A DNA stretch of 64,000 nt from Lientehia hominis (GCF_021044755.1 NZ_JAJNOR010000001.1:868001-932000), one strand, 5' to 3'. Positions 15,446-25,900 are shown, counted from the first letter of the stretch. Notes: generated from the sequence alone by a model not told the origin. Made by a program: numbers and translations.

Positions 15446-16242
15446 TATTGTACTGTTTCCAAAAGGCTGGTCACCGCATATACCTCTGTCCCGTTATAAT
15501 CAAGCTTCGACCACCCATTGCTTCCAATACCGATCCTCGCCACAGATGTTCCTTTGGTCAATGTGGCGACCACATTGTCATCGGACGCGGAATCTGGCGA
15601 CGAACGCAGATAAACTTCTTCCTTCGCCGTCACAGTATCGTTCGCTGCCTGATAGATGGGTTCTGAAGAAGAAGACCCGTCTGTGGAAAGATAACTGGTC
15701 ACCGCATACAGGACCTGTCCGTTGTATTCCACTCTGGACCATCCGTTATGGCCGATTCCGGTCCGCTTTATCCAGTCCCCATTATAAATCGTGGCTATGA
15801 TATCCTCATCGCTGTTGGTACTGGGCACACGGCGGAGATTCGTCTCGATCTTGGCCGTCACGTTCTCATCCACAATCTGGAAATATACTCCGTATTCATT
15901 GATGGTATCTCCCAGGGAAGGAGCCGCCGCGCCTGCTGCCGTTGTTTCACTGCCGCCTGCCGCCGTTGTGGCCGCAGTAGTAGCCGCTTCTGTCGGCTGA
16001 GTCTCTGCGGCAGATGTCTGGCCTTCAGAAGAAGCTTGTCCCGATGTAGTTTCCGCCGTAGGAGATTCTGTCGTCTCTCCGTTCCCGGCTTCTGTTGTAG
16101 TCTTTGCTTTTTTTCCGTGGCCGCCGTCAACCGCATAGCTGATACCATAGGCCGCGCCGCCCACCACTATCACAATCAATAAAAATACCAGGATGCCAGT
16201 TATCTCACTGTGATCAGACATCCATTGCCGAAACCCTCGCAT
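15445..16242 (-). CDS. Membrane-anchored protein with two bacterial SH3 domains
   Basis: A 265-residue protein: a short cytoplasmic start, one membrane helix (about 15-36), a Thr/Ala/Gly/Glu-rich linker (about 40-110) of the kind that spans a cell wall, and two SH3b repeats (about 120-190 and 196-263). The repeats share ATxxxxGxxxxRxGIGxNGWSxxxYNGxxxYAVTS. SH3b domains bind peptidoglycan or peptides in wall-associated proteins. No hydrolase domain is attached, so it is probably a wall sensor or anchor rather than an enzyme. GGAGG lies six bases before the ATG. It follows the PHP gene by 48 bases and is probably co-transcribed with it. Confidence 0.8.
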   Translation of the reverse strand: MRGFRQWMSDHSEITGILVFLLIVIVVGGAAYGISYAVDGGHGKKAKTTTEAGNGETTESPTAETTSGQASSEGQTSAAETQPTEAATTAATTAAGGSETTAAGAAAPSLGDTINEYGVYFQIVDENVTAKIETNLRRVPSTNSDEDIIATIYNGDWIKRTGIGHNGWSRVEYNGQVLYAVTSYLSTDGSSSSEPIYQAANDTVTAKEEVYLRSSPDSASDDNVVATLTKGTSVARIGIGSNGWSKLDYNGTEVYAVTSLLETVQ

Positions 16243-16290
16243 AGAATTCCTCCGTCATTATTGTATCCTGCCTGCCGCCAGACCAGACTT

Positions 16291-17085
16291 TTATAAGCTG
16301 TAGGGAACTCCCCTCAGGCCCAGCTCTCTGAGGCCCAGTATTCTGGCGTGGTATTTGGCTGCCGCCAGTCCCCGGTTATAGACCTTCCAGACGGCCCCCA
16401 ACGCCATCTTTGTAATAGGTGCCTGTTCCTTCGGCGCCCGCTCCGTACCGCCGCATCCTGCGATCTCATGAGCCTTCACCAGCCGGATCAGGTCATCGCA
16501 GCAATTCACGGGCGAATCAATCTCCGTATATGCCATGCCGATATAATCTGTCCGGTGGGAATCTGAGCCTCCGAAACAGACCTTTCCGTATTTTTCTGCC
16601 AGAGCCCTGGCTTTTTCATTGGAGCCGGGAAGCTCACAGGTATTGAATGCTTCCACGAAGTCGAAATCGTGGATCAGACGGATATCCCGGTCCAGTCTTT
16701 TGGAACACATAGCGCTCAAAAATTTAGCACCATAAGGATGCGCCGGCCCCAAGATCCCTCCATACCGATGCACCACTTTGACGAGCATATGGATGGGGAG
16801 GCCTCTTACCTCCAGGATCTTGAGATCCACATCGTCGGGCATGACCACCAGGATATGTCCCGCATCCAGTGTATCGTACTCGATTCCTCTTAAGACCGTG
16901 AAATCCTCCAGTTCTCCATACCTCTCCTTATACTCAAGCCACGCACGATATCCGTTGTAGCTGTTATGGTCTGTAACCATCATGCCCCCGAAGCCCTTTT
17001 CTTTCAAAAGCTTCGCATATTCCCAAACGTCCACCCTGGCATCCAGGGAACCGTTTTTCGTATGGCAATGAAAGTCAAATTTCAA
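16291..17085 (-). CDS. PHP-domain phosphoesterase
   Basis: A 264-residue protein of the polymerase-and-histidinol-phosphatase superfamily. Metal-binding motifs are FDFHCHTKNGS, VTDHNSYNGY, GAHP-type LGPAHPYG, and GGSDSHRTDYIG near the C-terminus. These proteins hydrolyse small phosphoesters with a trinuclear metal site; the substrate is not predictable. The start is TTG at 17085, supported by GGAAAGGG seven bases upstream; there is no in-frame ATG nearby. It has its own promoter, with TATAAT ending 44 bases ahead, and precedes the SH3 gene. The last 60 residues (KMALGAVWKVYNRGLAAAKY onward) are an extension of unknown purpose. Confidence 0.82.
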   Translation of the reverse strand: MKFDFHCHTKNGSLDARVDVWEYAKLLKEKGFGGMMVTDHNSYNGYRAWLEYKERYGELEDFTVLRGIEYDTLDAGHILVVMPDDVDLKILEVRGLPIHMLVKVVHRYGGILGPAHPYGAKFLSAMCSKRLDRDIRLIHDFDFVEAFNTCELPGSNEKARALAEKYGKVCFGGSDSHRTDYIGMAYTEIDSPVNCCDDLIRLVKAHEIAGCGGTERAPKEQAPITKMALGAVWKVYNRGLAAAKYHARILGLRELGLRGVPYSL

Positions 17086-17129
17086 ATCATCATCCCTTTC
17101 CGATCAGCGATTCCATCTCACTTCTATTT

Positions 17130-17159
17130 ATTATACGCCGTTCCCGGCGGATATTGCAA
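17130..17159 (-). promoter_or_regulatory. Sigma-A promoter of the PHP-SH3 gene pair
   Basis: TTGCAA, an 18-base spacer and TATAAT on the minus strand, placed just upstream of the TTG start at 17085. Confidence 0.7.
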
Positions 17160-17231
17160 CCCGTATTCCTTCCTTCTGTCTCCTCTGGTCTACATAGATA
17201 GATTTGTTAGAAAATATTCAAAGGCACAGGC

Positions 17232-17274
17232 AAAAAAACATGGCAGAATATCTGACGACATTCTACCATGTTTT
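17232..17274 (-). terminator. Terminator of the pot operon
   Basis: Read on the minus strand, AACATGGTAGAAT pairs with ATTCTGCCATGTT (one mismatch, loop of ten) and is followed by a run of T. It lies about 50 bases after the potD stop. Confidence 0.8.
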
Positions 17275-17323
17275 CCAAATCAGGTAAAGGGTTATTCGCC
17301 GTTTCCATTCAATTCATAAATAA

Positions 17324-18394
17324 TTAAGATTTCACCGCCGCATCCTTGATTTCCAGCCACAGATCGTTGAAAAGGGTGTCTCCTTCCTCACCAAGAGAGT
17401 GGAAAACCTCGCATTTTTTCAAAATCTCCTCTCCCGGAAACACAGCCGGATTCTCCAGGAGTGCCTGGTCCATGAGCTCCTGAGCGCCGGTATTCGGCGT
17501 AGAATATGTAATATATTCAAAGTTTTTAAGAGCGATCTCCGGATCGTTCAGAAAATTGATCCAGGCCTCCGCATTTTCCTTATTTTCCGAGTTGGCTGGA
17601 ATCACCCAGGAATCGATGAAATAGTTGCTTCCTTCCTCAGGCACCACATAAGCCAGATCCGGATTTGCCTCCTGGAGCTGGAGCACTTCTCCGGAATATG
17701 CCATGGCCATGGCCGCACTTCCCGAAATCATGATGTCCTTTATCTGATCCATGACATACCTCTGAAGCAGAGGCTTCTGCTCCAGAAGAAGCTCCTTCGC
17801 TTCCCCAAGCTGCGCTTCATCCGTGGTGTTGATGGAATAGCCCAGAAGCTCAAGAGGCGCCGTAAACAGGTCCCTCGGGCTGTTATACATCAGAATCTCT
17901 CCTTTGTATTTTTCATTCCAAAGGGCGTTCCAGCTGGTCACCGGTTCTTCCACCATAGTCGTGTTATAGAGTATCCCCAGCGTGCCGAAGGTATAAGGGA
18001 CCGAATATTTATTTTCCGGATCAAAGGCTTTCGAACCTTCCATGATGCTCTCACTGATATATTTCATGTTGGGAATATTGTCAAAATTAATCTCTGAAAG
18101 CAGATCATTTTTTATCATTTTCTCGATCATATAATCGGACGGACAGACAGCATCATAGGAAGTTCCCCCCGCTTCAATGATCGGATACATCTCCTCATTC
18201 GTCTCAAAGGTATCATAAATTACTTCTATTCCGGTTTCATCCTCGAATTGCTGGATTACCTCTTCATCAATGTACTCCCCCCAGTTATATATCTTGACCA
18301 CGCCCTTTGAATTTTTCTTTCCTCCGCCGCAGCCGGCCAGGCAGGAAAGGCACAGGGATACCGCCAATACGAATATCATTATCTTTTTTTTCAT
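17324..18394 (-). CDS. potD: Spermidine/putrescine-binding lipoprotein
   Basis: A 356-residue extracytoplasmic solute-binding protein. The signal peptide ends in a lipobox, LSCLAGC, at residues 16-22, so the mature protein is a lipoprotein. Polyamine-binding family motifs follow: VKIYNWGEYIDEEVIQQFED, YDAVCPSDYMIEKMI, and the ligand-pocket NYFIDSWVIPANSENKENA. It delivers polyamine to PotB/PotC. It starts six bases after potC with AAAGGAG upstream and is the last gene of the operon. The polyamine class is well supported, but choosing between spermidine and putrescine needs more than sequence inspection. Confidence 0.93.
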   Translation of the reverse strand: MKKKIMIFVLAVSLCLSCLAGCGGGKKNSKGVVKIYNWGEYIDEEVIQQFEDETGIEVIYDTFETNEEMYPIIEAGGTSYDAVCPSDYMIEKMIKNDLLSEINFDNIPNMKYISESIMEGSKAFDPENKYSVPYTFGTLGILYNTTMVEEPVTSWNALWNEKYKGEILMYNSPRDLFTAPLELLGYSINTTDEAQLGEAKELLLEQKPLLQRYVMDQIKDIMISGSAAMAMAYSGEVLQLQEANPDLAYVVPEEGSNYFIDSWVIPANSENKENAEAWINFLNDPEIALKNFEYITYSTPNTGAQELMDQALLENPAVFPGEEILKKCEVFHSLGEEGDTLFNDLWLEIKDAAVKS

Positions 18395-18400
18395 GTCTCG

Positions 18401-19186
18401 TCATTGCTCCTTTACTGTTTCTTTGCTCTTCTTCTTTGGCAGATTGGCTATGATCAAGAGTACCAGGACCGCCAGGAAAAGGATTGTGGACAGCGCGTAC
18501 AGACTGGGCTTTATGCCCTTCCGTACCTCGCTGTATATGAGAGTGGACAATGTATTAACACCCGCCCCTTTTGTGAAATGGGTGATAATGAAATCATCCA
18601 GGGACATTGTGAAGGAAAGCAGGAACCCCGACAGGATGCCGGGCAGGATATCAGGGAATACCACCTTGAAAAAGGCCTGGAGCGGAGAAGCTCCCAGATC
18701 CAGAGCCGCTTCATAGGTGCTCTTCTCCGTCTGCTTCATTTTCGGCATGACACTGAGCACTACGTAGGGAATATTAAAAGTAATATGGGAAATCAGCACC
18801 GTTCCGAAACCCAGACTGACCCCAAAGGCAATAAAACAAAGCATCAGGGAAATACCGGTCACAATATCGGCATTCATGAGCGGAATACTGTTCATTCCCA
18901 TTACCAAAGTCCTGGGGACCTTTTTCATGTGATTGATACCGATACAGGCCGCCGTCCCGATCACCGTCGCGATGAGTGCCGACAGGAATGCAATGATCAG
19001 CGTAGTCTTTAAAGCCGACATGATAAGCTGACTGGAAAAAAGCTGCTCATACCATTTCAGACTGAAGCCGCCCCATTTGGACATGTACTTGGAACTATTG
19101 AAGGACAGCACCATCAGCGCCCCGATGGGAGCATACAAAAACACAAACATGACAACCAGATAAAACCGTTTGAAAAATCTGCCCAT
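18401..19186 (-). CDS. potC: Polyamine ABC transporter permease PotC
   Basis: A 261-residue inner-membrane permease with six predicted helices and the BPD_transp_1 fold. The coupling-helix motif EAALDLGASPLQAFFKVVFP contacts the ATPase. The early FSLKWYEQLF segment is typical of PotC. Its ATG shares one base with the potB stop (TGATG), so the two are translationally coupled. It ends six bases before potD. Confidence 0.94.
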   Translation of the reverse strand: MGRFFKRFYLVVMFVFLYAPIGALMVLSFNSSKYMSKWGGFSLKWYEQLFSSQLIMSALKTTLIIAFLSALIATVIGTAACIGINHMKKVPRTLVMGMNSIPLMNADIVTGISLMLCFIAFGVSLGFGTVLISHITFNIPYVVLSVMPKMKQTEKSTYEAALDLGASPLQAFFKVVFPDILPGILSGFLLSFTMSLDDFIITHFTKGAGVNTLSTLIYSEVRKGIKPSLYALSTILFLAVLVLLIIANLPKKKSKETVKEQ

Positions 19187-19998
19187 CAGAATGCCGCCCC
19201 CTCTCCGTCTTTGTCATATTTGGCCAGCAGCGCCATGCTGATCAGAATAAATATCATGAGTACCAGGGAAAGGCCCGAACCCAGGTTCCAGTTGGCTGTG
19301 AACGTAAATTCCTGTTCAATCACATTGCCGATCAGAAGGACCATGCCTCCCCCCAGCAGATCGGAGATAACAAAGGTCGTGAGCGCCGGTACAAACACCA
19401 TGGTAATGCCGCTTATGACGCCCGGCATGCTCAGGGGAAAGATCACCCGAAAAAAAGTCTGCGTGCTGTTGGCTCCCAGATCCCTGGCTGCCTCCACTGT
19501 GTCGTCCCCAATCTTCACCAGCACATTATAGATCGGCAACACCATAAAAGGCAGGAAATTATAAACCATGCCGAATATGATGGCTGTCTGCGTGTTAATG
19601 ATATTCAGCGCCGGCAGATGCAGAAAATTCAATATACTGTTGATTACCCCATTCCGGTCCAGCAGAGTCTGCCATGCCATGGTCCGAAGCAGAAAATTCA
19701 TCCACATGGGAAGAATGAAAATGAAAACGATAAAGCTGCTCTGCTTCACCTTCAGACTCTTCAGTATCATTGCCAGTGGATATGCCAGAAGAAGGCAGAT
19801 CCCCGTGCTGATAAGCGACAGCTTCAGGGATCGGAGCAGAGCGTTCATTCTCTCCGGAGTAGCAATGGACAGGATATTCTGCAGCGTGAATGCCCCTGTC
19901 TTATCCGTGATTCCGTAATATACCACCAGAGCCAAAGGGATCATCGTAAAACCGATCATCCATATTAAATATGGCGTGGACAACAGTTTCTTACTCAT
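19186..19998 (-). CDS. potB: Polyamine ABC transporter permease PotB
   Basis: A 270-residue membrane permease, six helices, with the coupling motif EAARDLGANSTQTFFRVIFP. I chose the ATG at 19998, which gives MSKKLLSTPYLIWMIG and overlaps the potA stop by eight bases; the frame is open seven codons further back but that is inside potA. It forms a heterodimer with PotC. The characteristic MWMNFLLRTMAWQTLLDRNG segment supports PotB rather than a generic permease. Confidence 0.94.
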   Translation of the reverse strand: MSKKLLSTPYLIWMIGFTMIPLALVVYYGITDKTGAFTLQNILSIATPERMNALLRSLKLSLISTGICLLLAYPLAMILKSLKVKQSSFIVFIFILPMWMNFLLRTMAWQTLLDRNGVINSILNFLHLPALNIINTQTAIIFGMVYNFLPFMVLPIYNVLVKIGDDTVEAARDLGANSTQTFFRVIFPLSMPGVISGITMVFVPALTTFVISDLLGGGMVLLIGNVIEQEFTFTANWNLGSGLSLVLMIFILISMALLAKYDKDGEGAAF

Positions 19999-21064
19999 CG
20001 ATTCCCACCGCCTCCTCATCTTCGGACTCCGGCTTTTTCATGATCTGTATATTGAACGGATCCACATGTATGCTCACCTTGGTCCCAACCGGATAACAAT
20101 TGGTGGAATGTACCAGCCACTCATAGCCGCCGGCCATGACCTCCATCTCATAATGCACTCCTTTGAAGATCAGATGGGACACGGTGCCCTCCATCGTGCC
20201 CTTCCCCGGCTCCCGAAGCTCAATGTCCTCCGGGCGGATGACCGTATCCACCGGACGGTTCCGTCCAAATCCCGTATCCACACAGGGAAACCTGGTCCCC
20301 AGTATCTCCACCAGCTTATCCTCTATCATCAGGCTGTCTATGATATTGCTGTCGCCGATAAAATCTGCTACAAACGCGTTTTCCGGCTCATTGTAGATGT
20401 CCTCCGGGGAGCCCATCTGCTGAATATAGCCCTGGTTCATGACCACGACTGTATCCGACATAGTGAGAGCTTCCTCCTGGTCATGGGTCACGTATACAAA
20501 AGTTATTCCCAGCTCATTTTTAAGCCGTATCAATTCATACTGCATATCCTGACGAAGCTTCAGATCCAGCGCCCCCAGCGGCTCATCCAGAAGAAGGACC
20601 TTCGGTTCATTCACAATAGCCCTCGCAATGGCGATTCTCTGCTGCTGGCCGCCGCTCAGGGATGCTACGCTGCGCTTTTCAAATCCATCCAGGTTCACCA
20701 GCTTTAATGCATAACGAATCTTATCTTTAATGTATGCCTTGGATTTTCCCTTTATCTTCAGCCCGAACGCAATATTTTCTTCAATGTTCATATGGGAAAA
20801 CAAAGCATATTTCTGAAATACCGTGTTTAAAGAGCGCTTGTTTGGCGAGATTCCGGTGATATCCTTTCCGTCAAAAAACACGGTTCCCGTATCCGGCTTC
20901 TCAAAACCTCCGATAATGCGGAGCGTAGTAGTTTTTCCGCATCCGCTCGGTCCAAGAAGCGTCATAAACTCGTTTTCCTTAATGGACAGGTCAAGCTCAT
21001 CCAGCACCAGGTTTTTGTCAAAGGCCTTTGACACATGGACCAGATCAATCAATGGTGTACTCAT
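19991..21064 (-). CDS. potA: Polyamine ABC transporter ATP-binding protein
   Basis: A 357-residue ATPase with Walker A GPSGCGKTTT, signature LSGGQQQR, Walker B VLLLDEPLGALD and the H-loop in VTHDQEEAL. A C-terminal TOBE-like regulatory domain (about 270-355) contains VIRPEDIELREPG. The ATG at 21064 is preceded by AGGAGG at seven bases, better than an in-frame upstream ATG inside the regulator's 3' region. It follows the XRE-cupin gene by 11 bases and opens potABCD, which imports polyamines. Confidence 0.95.
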   Translation of the reverse strand: MSTPLIDLVHVSKAFDKNLVLDELDLSIKENEFMTLLGPSGCGKTTTLRIIGGFEKPDTGTVFFDGKDITGISPNKRSLNTVFQKYALFSHMNIEENIAFGLKIKGKSKAYIKDKIRYALKLVNLDGFEKRSVASLSGGQQQRIAIARAIVNEPKVLLLDEPLGALDLKLRQDMQYELIRLKNELGITFVYVTHDQEEALTMSDTVVVMNQGYIQQMGSPEDIYNEPENAFVADFIGDSNIIDSLMIEDKLVEILGTRFPCVDTGFGRNRPVDTVIRPEDIELREPGKGTMEGTVSHLIFKGVHYEMEVMAGGYEWLVHSTNCYPVGTKVSIHVDPFNIQIMKKPESEDEEAVGIDE

Positions 21065-21075
21065 CCCGTTACCTC

Positions 21076-21609
21076 CTAAAAACTGGGCGGCGAGCTGACC
21101 CATAAGAGCACAGCGCCTGCCTTCGATGTAAGATAATGCTTTTTATCCGGCGTGAAATAAAAAGAGTCCCCTTTTTTCGCCTTGTAGCTTTTTGTCCCCA
21201 CATGGATCACAAGGCTCCCCTGAAGCACATAGCCGAATTCTTCCCCTTCATGGGGAGTGTCCGGATAAGTGGATCCGCCTTTTTCCAAAGTCAGCAGGAT
21301 CGGCTCCATGATGTTTTTCTGAGCGTTGGGAATGATCCACTGGATACAGTTTCCCAATTCCCCGTCCCTTTTCTCAAAATAATCCTCTGTCCCGAATACT
21401 ACCTGCTCCTCCGGCTCCTCGGTAAAGAATTCATTGAGGCTGGTGCCCAGGCACTGGAGTATATCCGTCAGGGTGGCTATGGAAGGGGATGTCAGGTCAC
21501 GCTCCAGCTGGGATATAAATCCCTTGGACAATTCCGCGCGGTCCGCCAGCTCCTCCTGAGTCAAGCCCTTCAATATCCGAAGTTCTTTCAGCTTCTGACC
21601 AATATCCAT
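21076..21609 (-). CDS. XRE-cupin transcriptional regulator of the pot operon
   Basis: A 177-residue regulator: an N-terminal helix-turn-helix (LKELRILKGLTQEELADRAE, then SKGFISQLERD) and a C-terminal cupin (about 105-175, with HEGEEFGYVLQGSLVIHVG and GDSFYFTPDKKHY). The layout is that of PuuR-like regulators, which often sense polyamines or small acids. Placement as the first gene of the pot operon supports polyamine sensing (inference). I chose the ATG at 21609, where the protein starts as its relatives do. A 7-bp-arm palindrome lies about 85 bases upstream and is a likely operator. Confidence 0.88.
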   Translation of the reverse strand: MDIGQKLKELRILKGLTQEELADRAELSKGFISQLERDLTSPSIATLTDILQCLGTSLNEFFTEEPEEQVVFGTEDYFEKRDGELGNCIQWIIPNAQKNIMEPILLTLEKGGSTYPDTPHEGEEFGYVLQGSLVIHVGTKSYKAKKGDSFYFTPDKKHYLTSKAGAVLLWVSSPPSF

Positions 21610-21693
21610 TTTCCGTCCGTCTTCCTTTCCACTGTTCCAGACACTCTGAAACAATATGCACCCGGTATCCTGACAAAGTAAATATAAACAAAA

Positions 21694-21712
21694 AGTTTAG
21701 TATCTCTAAACT
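21694..21712. promoter_or_regulatory. Palindromic operator candidate upstream of the pot operon
   Basis: AGTTTAG, a five-base centre and CTAAACT form a perfect inverted repeat. On the minus strand a TATATT -10-like box follows about nine bases downstream. The position fits a repressor site for the XRE-cupin gene product, acting on its own operon. Confidence 0.5.
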
Positions 21713-21838
21713 CCGAAACAGATTTAATTATACAGGTTTCCAGAAAAGTGTCAATGACTTTTTACAGGATTTTTCATTTTTTTACTCAGAATCTCCATGC
21801 AGCGCATTTTTCTCAGGAGAATCTTGCGGTGACGGGGG

Positions 21839-21867
21839 TTAACAAACTTTTTCGGATATGATATGAT
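21839..21867 (+). promoter_or_regulatory. Sigma-A promoter of the lactonase gene
   Basis: TTAACA, a 17-base spacer and TATGAT, ending 38 bases before the TTG start at 21906. The stretch 21713-21838 between it and the pot operator is AT-rich with no gene seen. Confidence 0.7.
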
Positions 21868-21905
21868 GGGAATAAGATTTAGAGATGACAGAAGGAGGAC
21901 ACGTT

Positions 21906-22961
21906 TTGGGTAATAAATATGCAGCGTATGTAGGTTCTTACACATACATCGGAAACAGCAAGGGGATTACCATCCTCGATGTGGACGCGGAAAAAGGGAC
22001 CATGACCCGCAGAAAGGAGATCCGCGTCAACAACGCTTCCTACGTATCGTCCTCCAGGGACGGCACAAGACTTTACTCCATCGCAGACGACGGCATCGTC
22101 AGCTTCCGCATCCTCCCCGACGGGGATCTGGAGCGTATGGGAAAAGCAACCATCCGCGGCATGCGGGGCTGCCATATTTCCACAGACCGGGCCAACCAAT
22201 ACATGTTCGTATCCGGTTATCATGACGGAAAAGTTACAGTCCTCCGCATGGAAGAAGACGGAAGCGCAGGGACGATCACAGACAGCTTCTACGACAAAGG
22301 CATCGGCAGCATTGCCGAACGAAATTTCCGCCCCCATATCAGCTGTGCCCGTCTGACGCCGGACGAAAAATTCCTTTGTATCACAAACCTGGGCATCGAC
22401 CAGATAAAAGTGTTCCATTTCAACAAAGATACCGGAAAGATCAAACTGGCGGATGTCATCCGCTGCGAACTGGAATCCGCGCCGAGATTTCTCCGTTTTT
22501 CCTCAGACGGAAGATTTATGTATGTAATTTCTGAACTTAAAAATTACCTTTCCGTATATTCCTATGACGGAAGAGACGGACTGCCAGGATTCGAGCTTCT
22601 GCAGACGATCTCCACCGTGGGAAAAAAATGCAGTAATGTGAACGCTGCGGCCGCCCTGCGTTTCTCCCCCGACGAGAGCCTGGTCCTGTGTTCCAACGCG
22701 GGAGACAACAGCATCGGCATTTATGACCGGAATGCTGAAAACGGTCTTCTGACCCAGAGGGTAGTCCTCCCTGTCAGCGGAGAATACCCCAAAGACATCG
22801 GCATGTTCCCCGGTGAAAAATTCATATATTCTGTCAACCATGAGACCAGTACCATGACCTTTTTCACCTGGGTTCCGGAAAAGAACTACTTCTATATGCA
22901 TACACCGCCGCTGAAGGTCGATCAGCCCAACTGCTGCGCACTGGTGAAGCTGCCTGACTGA
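21906..22961 (+). CDS. Lactonase-family seven-bladed beta-propeller (6-phosphogluconolactonase-like)
   Basis: A 351-residue protein of the YbhE/Pgl family. The start YAAYVGSYTY, repeated blade motifs (ARLTPDEKFLCITNLGIDQI, FSSDGRFMYVISE, FSPDESLVLCSNAGDNSIG), and the final NQPNCCALV-like closing strand fit. The family includes 6-phosphogluconolactonase of the pentose phosphate pathway and other lactonases, so the substrate is uncertain. The start is TTG at 21906 because AAGGAGG lies seven bases before it; an ATG seven codons upstream overlaps that ribosome binding site. It is a single-gene unit convergent with the large kinase, whose stop is 17 bases away. Confidence 0.85.
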   Translation: MGNKYAAYVGSYTYIGNSKGITILDVDAEKGTMTRRKEIRVNNASYVSSSRDGTRLYSIADDGIVSFRILPDGDLERMGKATIRGMRGCHISTDRANQYMFVSGYHDGKVTVLRMEEDGSAGTITDSFYDKGIGSIAERNFRPHISCARLTPDEKFLCITNLGIDQIKVFHFNKDTGKIKLADVIRCELESAPRFLRFSSDGRFMYVISELKNYLSVYSYDGRDGLPGFELLQTISTVGKKCSNVNAAAALRFSPDESLVLCSNAGDNSIGIYDRNAENGLLTQRVVLPVSGEYPKDIGMFPGEKFIYSVNHETSTMTFFTWVPEKNYFYMHTPPLKVDQPNCCALVKLPD

Positions 22962-22978
22962 GTCCGCGGCGCCGCCGT

Positions 22979-25900
22979 CTATCTTGCCCAGTGCCTCAGC
23001 ACCTTTTTCAGTCGCTCAATATCCAGCGGCTTTGCCACATGTTCATTCATGCCCGCCTGTTCCGAGCGGCGCACATCATCATTAAAAGCATTCGCCGTCA
23101 GGGCTATGATGGGGACGGTCTGTGCATCGGGGCGGAGCAGTCTTCGGATTTTTCCGGCCGCCTCATAGCCGTCCATCACAGGCATCTGAATGTCCATAAA
23201 AACAACAGAATAATAACCCGGTTCCGAAGCGCTGAATTTTTCCAGCGCTTCTTTTCCGTTATCCGCCGTCTCCACCCGGACTCCGCACATACTCAGCAGT
23301 TCAACGGCTATTTCCTGGTTCAGTTCATTGTCTTCTGCCAGAAGTACATTTCTGCCCGCCGGCAGGCAGAAGCTTTCGCCCCGTGTTTCTTCGTATCCTT
23401 TATATTCCCAGTCTTCCTTTCCCGTCCACATCTTTAAATATACAGTCACCCGGAACAGGGAACCGTTTCCCGGTTCGCTGGATACATCAATGGTCCCGTT
23501 CATCATCTGAACGATGTTGAGGGCAATGGAGGTCCCCAGACCGGTGCCCTGCGCTTTGCTGACCCTGGAATCTTCAGCCCGCTCAAATGGCTCAAATATT
23601 TTTTTCAGAAAATCCTCAGTCATGCCGATTCCGTTGTCTTCCACCAGAAATTCATAACATCCCACCCCTGCCATATTGGAGGGCTTTTCCAATGCCCGGA
23701 ACGAGATTCTCCCTCCCTCCTGGGTATACTTCACCGCATTGGACAACAGGTTTATGAAAACCTGCTGCAGTCTGGCCATATCTCCAAGGACACAGTCATG
23801 GACCACTTCCTCCATGGACATCTGAAACACCTGGCCTTTTTTCTTTATTTCCGGCTTCATCATGACTTCCACTTCTTCCGCCATATTCCGTATACTGAAA
23901 GCCGACTCATTCAAGGAAGCCCGCCCGCTCTCGATCTTGGACATGTCCAGAACTTCATTGATGAGAGTGAGCAGATGACGGCTCGAAACCTTGATCTTAT
24001 CCAGACAGTCTTCTATTTTATCCGGCTCGCTCAAATGAGCTCCCGCTATGGAAGTCATGCCGATGATGGCGTTCATGGGCGTCCGGATATCATGGGACAT
24101 CCTAGATAAAAACATGCTCTTTGCCTCATTCGCCTTATTCGCAGCCTCATAAGCCTGGGTCAGAGCTTCTTTTGCTTTCTGCTCCTCCAGAAGCTTTTCC
24201 AGCTCTCTGCGCTTTTCCCCGCTTATGTTGATGAATGTGATGACCATATAGCCAGACCGGCCGCCGATGTCCGCCGCCAGGTTCATTTCCATCCTCAGCC
24301 AGACCGGCGGCTTTCCCTCCGCCCGCTTCTGCCTGAACTCGATCTCCATATGGTCCTTCCCGTTCCGGAACCCTTCTCCCGACGCTGCGGCCGCAGTGAA
24401 CTGCTTCATCCGCTCCCGATCCTCCGGCACTACAAACTCCATTATATATCCGGTCATGATCTCCGAATACCTGCCCCGCTTCGGCACCTCCATCGCGTCC
24501 TCGCCCTCCGGGATTCTCACTCCATAATAAAAATCCTGCAGAAGATCTACGTAAAAGGTACCGACATAAACATTGCTCACCGCCTGCAGCGTCATCTGGC
24601 TGACGCGCAGCTCTTCCGTCTTCTCCGACATGCTCTGTTTCATTTCATGAATATCCCGCAGGGTCCCCACCACTCTGGCAGGTCTCCCTTCGTGCCGTAT
24701 CATTCTTCCTGTCATCCGGCTCCAGCGGAGTCTTTTTTTCCCGCTCCGCTGATCATAAATACGCGCTTCCGCCGTCGGCGTTTTTCCGCAGCAGATAGTC
24801 TCCACGATAAAAGGAATATCATCTGCATGTGCAAAATTCCCACGATAAAGCTGCTCACGGAATCCGGGGACCTCAAGGCGAAGGATATTTTCTCCTTTCT
24901 CCTGTTCCCGCGAGGCCACATAGGCAACGAACAGATCATCATCCACCCGGTATTCATAAATGGTATCTGTGCTGCTTTCCATCGCTACCCGGTACATTTC
25001 CTGCTCTCTGCTCAGCTGCTCCTGAAGACGTTTTCTTTCTGTGATATCCACCAGTGTCCGCTGAATGACTGGTATCCCATTCCTTTTTTCCACCATCATA
25101 TTCATGGAGGAAACCCATCGGATCTCCCCGCTTTTCCGCAGGACCCGATACTCTACCTCTGCCTGACCTCCGTCACGGCATATCCTGTCATACACCTCGT
25201 ACAGATTCTTATGATCCTCCGGTATCACATGAGACGCGACGCCGCGGAAGCTGTCTGCCATACATTCCTCCACGCTCTCATAATCCAGAATATTAAGAGC
25301 CGCCCGGTTCATGGCCACGATCTCATGATCTTCCTCTCCGTGCAGAAAACGAAAGATACCGCATGGAATCGTATCGTAGATACTGTCCAGCAGTTCCTTT
25401 TGTTCCCGTATCCTTCTCTCATCCTCTTCTGCTTTGCTCACATCCAGATAGAGACTGTTGATGACCACGGTACCGTCATCATTCTTTACCTTTTTTCCGC
25501 TGTCAAGAATCCATTTGATGCTTCCGTCCTTGCAGGGAACCCGGTATTTGATGGCGTAGCTGCTTCTTCCGTCCTGAAAGGCCTCCACACATTCCTGGGC
25601 CACCCGGGGAACATCCGCCGGATAAACGGCTCCGAAGGCGTTCCCTCCCGTCACCTCCAAAAATTCTTCTACCGTGTAGCCGAACAGACCTGCCGCCTCT
25701 TCACTGACAAAGGCATAAGTATAGAGATCGTCATCCAGGCTCATTTTCAGCCCGCCCGATATGGAGGACATGATCACGTCCAGCTGCTGGGCTTTCCGGA
25801 CTTTTTCCATCTCCAGGGCATTCAGTCTTTCCTGAATGTATTCATAAGTATGCTGACCGACCTTTTCCGGAAACAGCTCGTCCTCAACCATCTCCTGATA

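Noticed and set aside
21751..21945. 64-codon minus-strand frame between the pot operon and the lactonase gene
   Set aside because: AT-rich, no ribosome binding site, and it covers the lactonase promoter and start.
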